This document shows, piece after piece, positions 26,000-34,743 of a stretch of DNA of 64,000 nucleotides (its first letter is position 1; each line of letters opens with the position of its first letter). Source of the DNA: Amycolatopsis sp. DSM 110486 (GTDB lineage Bacteria > Actinomycetota > Actinomycetes > Mycobacteriales > Pseudonocardiaceae). The stretch spans positions 868,001 through 932,000 of the forward strand of contig NZ_CP080519.1 of NCBI RefSeq assembly GCF_019468465.1, given 5' to 3'. The notes under the pieces are model-generated. The model saw only the letters and a program-made list of their open reading frames with translations, made no database searches and was not told where the DNA came from. The position numbers were made by a program, and so were the translations under genes.

Positions 26000-26071
26000 C
26001 CGTTCTCGGGGAACTGCCGGAAAACTCCGCCGGGAACCTTGCCGGAGAACGGTTCGTTGAAAGAGAAGGTC

Positions 26072-26098
26072 GCGGCCGGCCCGCGAGGGCCGGACCGC
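26072..26098 (+). other. strong GC hairpin in the desaturase leader
   Basis: GCGGCCGGCCC, GCGA loop, GGGCCGGACCGC: eleven pairs with a single bulged A. It lies between the csp terminator and the desaturase reading frame. It may be an attenuator or an mRNA stabilising element, or simply extra termination for csp. Confidence 0.35.
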
Positions 26099-26105
26099 AC
26101 GAACG

Positions 26106-27182
26106 GTGTGCTCAACCGCAACGGCAATGGCGCCCGGGCACACCGTCGATCCGGCCTCGGTCCTGCAGAGTGCAGCGATCGGACCAGCTCGACAGGAGCG
26201 TTCCAGCATCGACACCCCTCGCGCCACCCTTCCCTCCCCTGCACCCTCCGCGACAGCAGTCCGCGAACGGCCCGCACCCGAGCCCATGCTCGCCGGCCGC
26301 AAGACGGGTACCGAGGCCTTCCTCGTGAAGCTGTTCGCCGTGGTCCCCCTGCTGGCGGTCGTCGCCGCGGTGCCCCTGGCCTGGGGCTGGGGACTCAGCT
26401 GGCTCGACATCGGCCTCGCCGTCGGCTTCTACTACCTCAGCGGCCTCGGCATCACGATCGGCTTCCACCGCTACTTCACCCACGGCTCGTTCCGCGCTCG
26501 CCGCGGCCTGCGGATCGCGCTCGCCGTGGCCGGCAGCATGGCGATGCAGGGCCCCGTGATCTCGTGGGTTGCCGACCACCGCCGCCACCACGCCTTCTCC
26601 GACCGCGACGGCGACCCGCACTCCCCGTGGCGCTACGGCACCACACCGGCGGCGCTGGCGAAGGGTTTCTGGCACGCGCACATGGGCTGGCTGTTCGACC
26701 GCGACAAGACCAACTCGCGCCGCTTCGCCCCGGACCTGCTGGACGATCCGGACATCCGCCGCGTCGACAGCCTCTTCCCCGTGCTGACCGCCGTGACGCT
26801 GCTGGCGCCGGCGCTGATTGGCGGCCTCGCCACGATGAGCTGGTGGGGCGCGCTCACGGCGTTCTTCTGGGCCGGGCTCGTGCGGGTGGCGGCACTGCAC
26901 CACGTGACGTGGTCTGTGAACTCGCTGTGCCACATGATCGGTGAGCGCCCCTTCGAGGCGCGGGACCGCTCGGCCAACTTCTGGCCGCTGGCGATCCTGT
27001 CGTTCGGCGAGTCGTGGCACAACTCCCACCACGCCGACCCGACCGGCGCCCGCCACGGCGTGGGCCGGGGCCAGCTGGACACATCTGCTCGGCTCATCTG
27101 GCTGTTCGAGAAGCTGAACTGGGCGTCTCAGGTTCGCTGGCCCCGCCCGGAGCGGCTGGCGCGAAAGCTCAAGACCGCCTGA
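26106..27182 (+). CDS. acyl-CoA / fatty-acid delta-9 desaturase
   Basis: Membrane di-iron desaturase introducing a double bond into acyl chains. All three histidine boxes are present: HRYFTH, HRRHH (in VADHRRHHAFSD) and HNSHH (in ESWHNSHHADP). Four hydrophobic segments surround them. The N-terminal ~60 residues are Pro/Ala-rich and the start is unclear. GTG 26106 and ATG 26127 have no ribosome binding site. The only good one, AGGAG at 26194-26198, stands 9 nt before an in-frame ATC at 26208. ATG 26286 begins the conserved part. It ends 14 bp inside the convergent DUF6292 gene. Confidence 0.9.
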   Translation: MCSTATAMAPGHTVDPASVLQSAAIGPARQERSSIDTPRATLPSPAPSATAVRERPAPEPMLAGRKTGTEAFLVKLFAVVPLLAVVAAVPLAWGWGLSWLDIGLAVGFYYLSGLGITIGFHRYFTHGSFRARRGLRIALAVAGSMAMQGPVISWVADHRRHHAFSDRDGDPHSPWRYGTTPAALAKGFWHAHMGWLFDRDKTNSRRFAPDLLDDPDIRRVDSLFPVLTAVTLLAPALIGGLATMSWWGALTAFFWAGLVRVAALHHVTWSVNSLCHMIGERPFEARDRSANFWPLAILSFGESWHNSHHADPTGARHGVGRGQLDTSARLIWLFEKLNWASQVRWPRPERLARKLKTA

Positions 27183-27630
27183 CGACGGGACGGACACGTC
27201 GTTCCAGCCGGGCCGCCAGCGCTCCCCGATCGGCAGCGGCGCGGCTGGGCGGCGTGGTCCACGCGCCCTTGTCGGAAGCCGAGACGACCTCGGCGACGAA
27301 CCGGCCCACGAGGGCGGGTTCCGGGACGACGTCTCCGCCCAGGCGTGCGACGACGAGCGGCGGCTCGGCCGGCCTCGTCTCCACGGAAAGCGTCCAGCCC
27401 TGCCGGTAGTTCCAGAGCAACATCAAGTCACGGCCGGGGTAACGCGGCGAGCGGCGACTCAGCGCCACGTAGGCCGTGACCGTGTCTGCGACCTCGCACG
27501 ACGTCCCCTCCACGGAGACGTCCACGGCTTCGGCAACCGCGCGTACGTAGCCGACCAGCGCCCGTCTCAGCACCAGTGGGTCTTCGTGTACGGCTTCGGT
27601 TGTCAAGCGATCGGGACCGGACAGGAGCAT
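27169..27630 (-). CDS. DUF6292 family protein
   Basis: 153 aa from ATG 27630, which has GGGGAG 4 nt upstream; the longer frame was rejected. The sequence (LVLRRALVGYVRAVAEAVDV, SCEVADTVTAYVALSRRSPRYPGRDLMLLWNYRQGWTLSVE in segments, PEPALVGRFVAEVVS) fits DUF6292, known mainly from Pseudonocardiales. No function is assigned. Its 3' end overlaps the desaturase 3' end by 14 bp. Confidence 0.7.
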   Translation of the reverse strand: MLLSGPDRLTTEAVHEDPLVLRRALVGYVRAVAEAVDVSVEGTSCEVADTVTAYVALSRRSPRYPGRDLMLLWNYRQGWTLSVETRPAEPPLVVARLGGDVVPEPALVGRFVAEVVSASDKGAWTTPPSRAAADRGALAARLERRVRPVVRRS

Positions 27631-27805
27631 GGGTCTCCCCTCCACCGTCGGCAATTCGGCTCTGGCGGGCGGAAACGGCCTGCGGACCGCGTGCGCGCAA
27701 AAAGCCACGACAACCGGCGGTGCGGTGTTCGAGGTCGCGCCGAATCGGACATCGGCGGCTCATCCGGCACCGACTCTACCCGGAGTTTCGGTCCACGGGG
27801 ACCGC

Positions 27806-28075
27806 CTAACCGCTCTGACCTCCGTTCATCCCGCCTGAACCGTCGCCGGAATCGGCCACTGACGTGGCGATCCACGCCGCGAACAATGCGGCTTGGAAAT
27901 ACGGAGCGGCCTCACCCACGACTCGGCCGACCTTCGAAAAGCGCCCGGTGCGCACGGTTTGGCCCGCCTGCTCGGGCCCCTCTGCGTCCGCCGGGCGGTC
28001 GGTGCGCCACGGCGTCTGCTCGGCGCGCACGTCGGCGAGGAAATCCGCCGTCGGGTCACCGTCGGGGTCGGTCAT
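27806..28075 (-). CDS. hypothetical protein, 89 aa
   Basis: ATG 28075 with a GAGGGTGGGG site. Acidic N-terminus (MTDPDGDPTADFLADVRAEQ), a basic linker, then a hydrophobic amphipathic segment (APYFQAALFAAWIATSVA) and a Gly/Ser tail. There is no known domain. The gene is framed by 27631-27805 and 28076-28236, where I see only AT-richer non-coding sequence. Confidence 0.5.
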   Translation of the reverse strand: MTDPDGDPTADFLADVRAEQTPWRTDRPADAEGPEQAGQTVRTGRFSKVGRVVGEAAPYFQAALFAAWIATSVADSGDGSGGMNGGQSG

Positions 28076-28236
28076 GTCCCCACCCTCGCACTGTCGCCGG
28101 AAATGCACCACGGCCACAAGGAAATCGCAAGGAATTAAGAAGCGAAGGGGCAATGGTGGGTGCCTTCCGCGCGCTATTCCAGACAAAGCGAACAGACGAC
28201 CTGCCTGGAACGAGCGGCGCGGCAAAAACCCGAATT

Positions 28237-28887
28237 TCAGAAAAGCAGCGGTAACAACGCGTGCCTTCTTTTCAACACCGCCCCATACCGGGCATCCAGC
28301 CGCAGCCACGAGTCCGTGGCCGTCACGCGGACCACGTCGCCGGCGATGGACGAGTCGAACAACCCCATGCCCGACAAGGCGAACAGGCAGCGCAGCTGCA
28401 CCTTCACCTCGAGCTCGCCGCCGGTCACCGTGAGCACGGCCTGGTCCATCAGCGACGCCGGCGGCGTGCCGTGCGGGCCGACGTTGTCGCGAGCCAGGGT
28501 GACGCCCCGGTCGGCCAGGTCGGACACCACGCCGACCGGCAGGTCGTCCACGAGCTGCCAGCGGCCGGGCGCGGGCAGCTCCGCGTGCCAGAGCAGGTCG
28601 CGCGCGGGGCCGGGGTCCATGACCTCGCCGCCGGCGACCGTGAGGGCCGCCAGCAGCTCGTTGCCCGACACGGTGATGTCGGCCGGGGTCACGGTCCCCG
28701 CCACCGCGCGGGTGGCGAGGACCTCGAACGGCGTGGCCGTCCACGCTTCGACAGTGCCGATACCGCTGCCACCGTCGGGGCGGTTGCGCAGGCGCACGGC
28801 AGTGTTGCCGTCGAGCCGCACCGCGCGGGCGACGAACGCGCCGAGTGTGTCGCGGTCGCCCGCGTCGGGAATGCGCAGCTCAGGCAT
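28237..28887 (-). CDS. conserved hypothetical protein (Rv2474c-like position)
   Basis: 216 aa, soluble, beta-rich. It begins MPELRIPDAGDRDTLGAFVARAVRLDGNTAVRLRNR (first 20 residues conserved in pattern) and ends with a hydrophobic LKRRHALLPLLF. No catalytic motif was recognised. Its start overlaps the thioesterase stop by 8 nt, so it is the third gene of a gdh-thioesterase-hypothetical operon, the same order and size as Rv2476c-Rv2475c-Rv2474c in M. tuberculosis, as I recall. Confidence 0.7.
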   Translation of the reverse strand: MPELRIPDAGDRDTLGAFVARAVRLDGNTAVRLRNRPDGGSGIGTVEAWTATPFEVLATRAVAGTVTPADITVSGNELLAALTVAGGEVMDPGPARDLLWHAELPAPGRWQLVDDLPVGVVSDLADRGVTLARDNVGPHGTPPASLMDQAVLTVTGGELEVKVQLRCLFALSGMGLFDSSIAGDVVRVTATDSWLRLDARYGAVLKRRHALLPLLF

Positions 28888-29302
28888 CGGCGAACACCTT
28901 CTTGAGGAACTCGGTCTCCTCGGCGGAGAGGCGCCGCGGCCGCAGCTTGACGGTGTCGTACGGCGCCAGCACCGTCTCGGCGGTCACGGCCACCGGGTCC
29001 GATTCCTCGGGCCCGGTGTGCACGACGTAGGCCAGCGTGATGCTGGCCGCCCTCAGCTCGGTGAGCGTGATCTCCACCCGCACCGACGTCTCGGGCGTGA
29101 CGACGATCGGCGCGCGGTAGTGCACGCCGAGCTTCACCACGACCACACCCTTGGGCAGCTCGGTGAGCCCGGCTTTCACCGCGTCGCCGAACAGCACCGG
29201 GATCCGCGCCTCTTCCAGGAGCGTCACCATGTTGGCGTGGTTGACGTGCCCGTACACGTCCATGTCCGACCAGCGTGGCCGGACCTGCGAAACGTAGGTC
29301 AC
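28880..29302 (-). CDS. acyl-CoA thioesterase, hot-dog fold (4HBT/FcoT-like)
   Basis: 140 aa. VRPRWSDMDVYGHVNHANMVTLLEEAR is the 4-hydroxybenzoyl-CoA thioesterase signature (SDMDVYGHVNHANM), with the catalytic Asp in WSDMDVYGHVNH. It hydrolyses acyl-CoA thioesters; chain specificity is unknown. The GTG start overlaps the gdh stop by 4 nt (GTGA), and its own stop overlaps the downstream hypothetical gene by 8 nt. Confidence 0.87.
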   Translation of the reverse strand: MTYVSQVRPRWSDMDVYGHVNHANMVTLLEEARIPVLFGDAVKAGLTELPKGVVVVKLGVHYRAPIVVTPETSVRVEITLTELRAASITLAYVVHTGPEESDPVAVTAETVLAPYDTVKLRPRRLSAEETEFLKKVFADA

Positions 29303-32300
29303 CGCACCGTGCTCCTGATCTGGCGCGCCGCCACCGACAGCGTCGCGAGGTCGAGGCGCCCGGAGCGGGTGATCTCGTCGAGCGCCACGCGGGCGCGCGA
29401 CAGCCGCGACGCGTTGGTCTTCTCCCACTGCGCGATCTGCGCGTCGGCCTCCACGTCCTGGTCGCTGTGGCGCAGCGCGTCGAGCGTGATGGCGCGCAGC
29501 GAGCCGTACACGTCGTCGCGCAGCGAGAGCCGGGCGAGGGCGTGCCAGCGGTTGCCACGTTCGAGCTTGCTGATCTCGGTGAGCATCTTGTCGATGTCCA
29601 GGTGGTCCGAGAGCGCGAAGTACAGCTCGGCGGTATCGGCCGGGCTGTGCAGCGCGTCGAGCCCCACCTGCTGCTCGGCCAGCTCTGCGACCTCGACCAC
29701 GTCGAGCAGGCCGTAGCTGTGCAGCAGCAGCGCCACCCGGCGGGCGAGATCGGCGGGCACGCCGTCGGCCACGAGCTTGCCGGCCTGCTCCTCCACGGAC
29801 TCCAGCTCGCGGCCGCGCAGCAGGTCGCCCAGCTTCGGGCCGAGCTCCGCGACGACCGGGCCGAACCGGTTGATCTCGGCCAGCGGCGCGAGCGGCTGCG
29901 GCCGGTTGGTGAGGAACCAGCGGGCGGCGCGGTCGAGCAGCCGGCGCGTCTCCAGCACCATCGCGTCGGCGACCGCGGTGGGCACCACGTTGTCGAGCGC
30001 GTCAATCTCGGTCCACAGCGTCGGCAGGTCGTAGACGTGGGTGACCACGGCGTACGCGCGCACCACGTCGGTGGCCGTCGCGTTCATCTCCTCCATGAGG
30101 CGGAAGACGAACGAGATGCCGCCGCCGTCCACCAGCTCGTTGGTCACGAGCGTGGTGATGATCTGGCGGCTCAGCGGGTGCTGCGAGATCGCGTCGGTGA
30201 ACTGCTCGCGCAGCGGCTTCGGGAAGTACTCGGGCAGCCGGCGCGTGAACACCTCGGAGTCGACCAGCTCGCTCGCGAGCAGCTCGTCCTTGAGGTCGAG
30301 CTTCACGTGGGCCAGCAGCGTCGCGAGCTCCGGCGAGGACAGGCCTTCGCCCGCCTTCTCCAGCGCGCGGAACTCCGAGGAGCTCGGCAGGGCTTCCAGC
30401 TTGCGGTCGAACGCACCCTTCGCGACGAGAGACGACACCTGCCGCGCGTGCACGGACACCATCGGGCCCGCGTGGGCCCGGCTCACGCCGAGCACCGCGT
30501 TCTGCCGGTAGTTGTCGGCCAGCACCAGGTCGGAGACCTCGTCGGTCATCTCCTCCAGCAGCGAATTGCGCCGCGTGTGCTCGAGGTTCCCGGTCGCCAC
30601 GAGGTGGTCGAGCAGGATCTTGATGTTGACCTCGTGGTCGGAGCAGTCGACGCCGGCGGAGTTGTCGAGCGCGTCGGTGTTGATCTTGCCGCCGGCCCGC
30701 GCGAACTCGATGCGGCCGAGCTGGGTCAGGCCCAGGTTGCCGCCTTCGCCCACGACCTTCACGCGCAGCTGGTTGCCGTTGACGCGGATCGCGTCGTTGG
30801 CCTTGTCGCCCGCGTCGCCGTGGGTCTCGGTCTCCGCCTTGACATAGGTGCCGATGCCGCCGTTCCACAGCAGCTCGACCGGCGCCAGCAGGATCGCCTG
30901 GATGAGCTCCATCGGCGGCAGGTGCGTGACGCCTTCGGCGATGCCGAGCGCCGCGCGCACCTGCGGGCTGATCGGGATCGTCTTGGCCGAGCGCGGGTAG
31001 ATGCCGCCGCCCTCGCTGATGAGCGAGCGGTCGTAGTCGTCCCACGAGCTGCGCGGCAGGTCGAACAGGCGGCGCCGCTCCGCGAAGGTCGCCGCGGCGT
31101 CCGGGTTCGGGTCGAGGAACACGTGCATGTGGTTGAACGCGGCCACGAGCCGGATGTGCTCGCTGAGCAGCATGCCGTTGCCGAAGACGTCGCCCATCAT
31201 GTCGCCGATGCCGACGGTCGTGAAGTCCTCGGTCTGCGTGTCCTTGCCCAGCTCGCGGAAGTGGCGCTTCACGCTCTCCCAAGCGCCCTTGGCCGTGATG
31301 CCCATGGCCTTGTGGTCGTAGCCGACCGAGCCGCCGGAGGCGAACGCGTCGCCGAGCCAGAAGCCGTACTGGCCCGAGACCTCGTTGGCGATGTCGGAGA
31401 ACTTCGCGGTGCCCTTGTCGGCCGCGACGACGAGGTAGCTGTCGTCGGCGTCGTGGCGCACCACGCCCGGCGCGGGCACGGTCTTGCCCTCGACGCGGTT
31501 GTCGGTGAGGTCGAGCAGGCCCGAGATGAACATGCGGTAGCACGCGATGCCCTCGGTCAGCTGCGCGTCGCGGTCGAGGCTCGCGTCGCCGGTCGGGGCC
31601 GGCGGACGCTTCACCACGAAGCCGCCCTTAGCGCCCACGGGCACGATCACGGCGTTCTTCACCGCCTGCGCCTTGACCAGGCCGAGCACCTCCGTGCGGA
31701 AGTCCTCACGCCGGTCCGACCAGCGCAGGCCACCGCGCGCGACCTCGCCGAAGCGCAGGTGCACGCCTTCCACCCGCGGCGAGTACACGAAGATCTCGAA
31801 CTTCGGGCGCGGTTCCGGCAGCTCCGGCACGCCGCTCGGGTCGAGCTTGATCGCGAGGTACGGCCGCGTGGCGCCGTCCGCGCCGGTCACGTGGTAGTTG
31901 GTGCGCAGCGTCCCGTTGATCACGGCCATGAGGCGGCGCAGAATGCGGTCCTCGTCGAGGCTCGTGACCTCGTCGATCATCTCGGTGATCTCGCCGACCA
32001 GCGAGTCCTCGCGCGTCTTGCGGTCCACATCGGACAGTTGCGGGTCGCAGCGCGTCTCGAACAGGTTCAGCAGCCGCATGGCCACTTCGGTGTGCTTGAG
32101 CACCGTGTTCTGGATGTATTCCTGGGAAAACGGGCTGCGGGCCTGCTGCAGGTATCGCGAGTACGCGCGCAGCACGGCGGCCTGGCGCCACGTGAGGCCG
32201 GCGCGCAGCACGAGGCCGTTGAAGCCGTCGACCTCCGCGTCGCCGCGCCACGCCGCGTGGAACGCCTCCTGGAACCGCTCGCGCAGCGCGTCGAGCGCGA

Positions 32301-34284
32301 CGGTGCTGCTCTCGTCGAGGTACTTCGCCGAGATGCGCAGGCCGAAGTCGTAGATCCAGCTGGCGCCGCCGTCTTCACGGAACAGCTCGTACGGCCGCTC
32401 GTCGACGACCTCGACGCCCATGGCCTGCAGCACCGGCAGGACCTTCGACAGCGAGACGCCTTCGCCGCGCAGGTAGAGCTTGAAGCGGCGCTCGCCCGGC
32501 TCCGCGTCGGCCGGCAGGTAGAACGACAGCGCCAGGTCGCCCTCGTCGGCCAGCGTGTCGAGCTTGCGCAGGTCGGCGAGCGCCTCGTCGGCGGTGAAGT
32601 CCTCCTTGTAGCCCTCGGGGAACACCGCGGCGAAGCGCTGACCCTGGTCGACGGCGGACTCCTCGCCCATCACGCCAATCGGCTGGCCGTCGCCCGCGCG
32701 CTCGCGGCGCTCGGCGAGGATCGCCTCCACCATGCGGTCGTCCCAGCTGCGGACGACGGTGTTGAGCCGTTCCTGGATCCGCAGCGTGTCTGGGTCGATC
32801 CGGTGGGCCGGGTCGGTGTGCACGATGAAGTGCACCTGCGCGAGCACGGTTTCGCCGATGCGGGCGCTGTACTCGAGCTGAGTGCCTTCCAGCTCCTCCA
32901 GCAGCACCTTCTGCATCGCCAGCCGCGAACGCGTGGTGTAGCGGTCGCGCGGCAGGTACACGAGGCAGGAGTAGAAGCGGCCGTACGGGTCGCGGCGCAG
33001 GAACAGCCGCAGCCGCCGGCGATCCGACAGCGTGATCGCGCCGGTCGTGGTGGCGTAGAGCGAATCCGTGTCGGCGGAGAACAGGTCGGCGCGCGGCCAG
33101 TTCTGCAGCACCTCCAGCATCCGCTGGCCGGAGAACGACTCCATCGGGAAGCCGGCGCGGTGGATGACCTCGCGCACGCGCTTGCACACCACGGGGATGT
33201 CGAGCACGTTCTCGTGCAGCGCCGTGGTGGTGAACATGCCGAGGAACCGGTGCTCGCCGGTCACGTTGCCCTCGTCGTCGAACGTCTTCACGCCGACGTA
33301 GTACGGGTACACCGGCCGGTGCACGGTCGAGGGCGCGCTCGCCTGCGTGAGCACCAGCAGCGTCGGGGACAGCGCGCTGGTGTAGTCGTCCGGGCCTGCG
33401 GTGAGGCTGCGGGCGGCGAGGCTGTCCTGGCGCAGCACACCGAGGCCGGACGCGAGGACCGCGCGCAGCGCCGGCTCGTCGGAGTCGTGGTGCGGGTTCT
33501 CGACCAGTTCGTAGCGGCGGTAGCCGAGGAAGGTGAAGTGGCCATCGGCGAGCCAGCGCAGCAGCCGGGCGCCCTCTTCGACCTGCGTGGGGTCGGGCAG
33601 CTTCGGCGGGTCCTGCTCCAGCGACTCCGCCACGGAGCACGCGGTCTGCGCCATCTTGTCGGCGTCCTCGACGACCTCCCGGACGTCACCCAGCACCGAG
33701 GCCAGCCGGTTGTCCAGCTCGCGGGCGCGGTTCGGGTCCGTGACGAGGTCGATCTCGAGGTACATCCACGACTCGGCCGCCGACATCGCGGGCGGGTTGG
33801 CCGGGTCGGCGTCGGGGTGCAGGCCCTCGAGCTCGCCCGTGACGTCGCGGCTGACCACGACGATCGGGTGGACGATGCGGTGTACCTGCACGCCGTCGCG
33901 CGCGAACTCGGCCGCCACGCTGTCGACGAGGTAGGGCATGTCGTCGGTGACCACCTGCACGACGGTGGCCTCGCGGGTCCAGCCGTCCTGCGCCGCGGTG
34001 GGGTTCAGCAGCCGGACCGCCGGGCGTCCCGGCATGCGCTGCTTCGCCAGCTGCAGGTGCGAGCGCACCGCGCCGACGAGCGCCACGGGGTCGTCACCGA
34101 CGATCTCCTCCGCCGGGATGTGGCGGTAGTACAGGCGGATCAGGTCACCGATCTCGGGCGCCAACGCCGCCGCGGCGTCGATCAGCGCGTCCCGGAGCTG
34201 CTCCGGGCTCGCCGAGCGACACAACGCGCCGACTTCGGCACCGACATCTGTTCCGGGCGGGGACGAGACTCCCGTCGAGCTCAT
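29299..34284 (-). CDS. gdh: NAD-specific glutamate dehydrogenase, large (~180 kDa) type
   Basis: About 1661 aa, full length for the large bacterial GDH family. Catalyses oxidative deamination of glutamate to 2-oxoglutarate with NAD. The N-terminal half contains ACT-like regulatory segments. The catalytic core is seen at GEVARGGLRWSDRREDFR, EVLGLVKAQAVKNAVIVPVGAKGGFVVKR (in parts), and ADKGTAKFSDIANEV with the nucleotide-binding fold following. In mycobacteria this enzyme is bound and inhibited by GarA. ATG 34284 is preferred (GGAGAG upstream); TTG 34287+6 (34293) is an alternative. It heads a three-gene coupled operon. Confidence 0.95.
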   Translation of the reverse strand: MSSTGVSSPPGTDVGAEVGALCRSASPEQLRDALIDAAAALAPEIGDLIRLYYRHIPAEEIVGDDPVALVGAVRSHLQLAKQRMPGRPAVRLLNPTAAQDGWTREATVVQVVTDDMPYLVDSVAAEFARDGVQVHRIVHPIVVVSRDVTGELEGLHPDADPANPPAMSAAESWMYLEIDLVTDPNRARELDNRLASVLGDVREVVEDADKMAQTACSVAESLEQDPPKLPDPTQVEEGARLLRWLADGHFTFLGYRRYELVENPHHDSDEPALRAVLASGLGVLRQDSLAARSLTAGPDDYTSALSPTLLVLTQASAPSTVHRPVYPYYVGVKTFDDEGNVTGEHRFLGMFTTTALHENVLDIPVVCKRVREVIHRAGFPMESFSGQRMLEVLQNWPRADLFSADTDSLYATTTGAITLSDRRRLRLFLRRDPYGRFYSCLVYLPRDRYTTRSRLAMQKVLLEELEGTQLEYSARIGETVLAQVHFIVHTDPAHRIDPDTLRIQERLNTVVRSWDDRMVEAILAERRERAGDGQPIGVMGEESAVDQGQRFAAVFPEGYKEDFTADEALADLRKLDTLADEGDLALSFYLPADAEPGERRFKLYLRGEGVSLSKVLPVLQAMGVEVVDERPYELFREDGGASWIYDFGLRISAKYLDESSTVALDALRERFQEAFHAAWRGDAEVDGFNGLVLRAGLTWRQAAVLRAYSRYLQQARSPFSQEYIQNTVLKHTEVAMRLLNLFETRCDPQLSDVDRKTREDSLVGEITEMIDEVTSLDEDRILRRLMAVINGTLRTNYHVTGADGATRPYLAIKLDPSGVPELPEPRPKFEIFVYSPRVEGVHLRFGEVARGGLRWSDRREDFRTEVLGLVKAQAVKNAVIVPVGAKGGFVVKRPPAPTGDASLDRDAQLTEGIACYRMFISGLLDLTDNRVEGKTVPAPGVVRHDADDSYLVVAADKGTAKFSDIANEVSGQYGFWLGDAFASGGSVGYDHKAMGITAKGAWESVKRHFRELGKDTQTEDFTTVGIGDMMGDVFGNGMLLSEHIRLVAAFNHMHVFLDPNPDAAATFAERRRLFDLPRSSWDDYDRSLISEGGGIYPRSAKTIPISPQVRAALGIAEGVTHLPPMELIQAILLAPVELLWNGGIGTYVKAETETHGDAGDKANDAIRVNGNQLRVKVVGEGGNLGLTQLGRIEFARAGGKINTDALDNSAGVDCSDHEVNIKILLDHLVATGNLEHTRRNSLLEEMTDEVSDLVLADNYRQNAVLGVSRAHAGPMVSVHARQVSSLVAKGAFDRKLEALPSSSEFRALEKAGEGLSSPELATLLAHVKLDLKDELLASELVDSEVFTRRLPEYFPKPLREQFTDAISQHPLSRQIITTLVTNELVDGGGISFVFRLMEEMNATATDVVRAYAVVTHVYDLPTLWTEIDALDNVVPTAVADAMVLETRRLLDRAARWFLTNRPQPLAPLAEINRFGPVVAELGPKLGDLLRGRELESVEEQAGKLVADGVPADLARRVALLLHSYGLLDVVEVAELAEQQVGLDALHSPADTAELYFALSDHLDIDKMLTEISKLERGNRWHALARLSLRDDVYGSLRAITLDALRHSDQDVEADAQIAQWEKTNASRLSRARVALDEITRSGRLDLATLSVAARQIRSTVR

Positions 34285-34293
34285 GTGAGGCAA

Positions 34294-34743
34294 CTCTCCA
34301 GTTTCGAGATCGAGACGCGTCCGTCACCACAACGTGGCGGACACCCCCACACTAATCCGACCCCGCCGGGCCCGTGACAAAGACCAGGAGTTGTCCAGAC
34401 TTAAATTTACCTTATGTGACTGGGGGTTTCCCGGCATTGATCGGTTCAGCTGCGGGGCCGCCGGATGCCCTCGTCCACCGGGGAATCCCTTGGCACCGGG
34501 CGCGCCGCGGCGCCGGGCGACGCGGGCCGTGGCGGCGGGATCGGGTTCGTGATCGGTTCAGTCGTCCGGGGGCCGCACGGAGCCTGGCGGCCAAACCGGA
34601 AAAGGTTGCCTCGCCCGACTGCGAGGATTCCCACACCGAAACCGCCCGGACGGGCGACACCGTTGCCCAGGTACCCCAAAGCGACGGCACTCAAACGCTG
34701 TTTTCGTGGTGCCGCAAAGGTGCTCGTGGTTCGGGCGAGGACG
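34294..34743. other. 450-bp gap upstream of gdh
   Basis: Contains the gdh leader with a hairpin (GTCCG-CCAC ... GTGG-CGGAC, 34320-34343). An AT-rich patch at about 34399-34415 (minus strand GGTAAATTTAAG) is the probable promoter region. Between about 34440 and 34743 several short frames exist but none has a ribosome binding site or clear coding pattern. Confidence 0.4.

Noticed and set aside
29275..34377. 1700-codon open frame on the plus strand
   Set aside because: It is antisense to the NAD-glutamate dehydrogenase gene. The His/Arg/Val-rich composition is what high third-position GC produces on the opposite strand; no ribosome binding site or domain is seen.
34412..34690. 92-codon minus-strand ORF in the gdh leader
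   Set aside because: No ribosome binding site and no recognisable pattern; other frames of the same stretch are open too.
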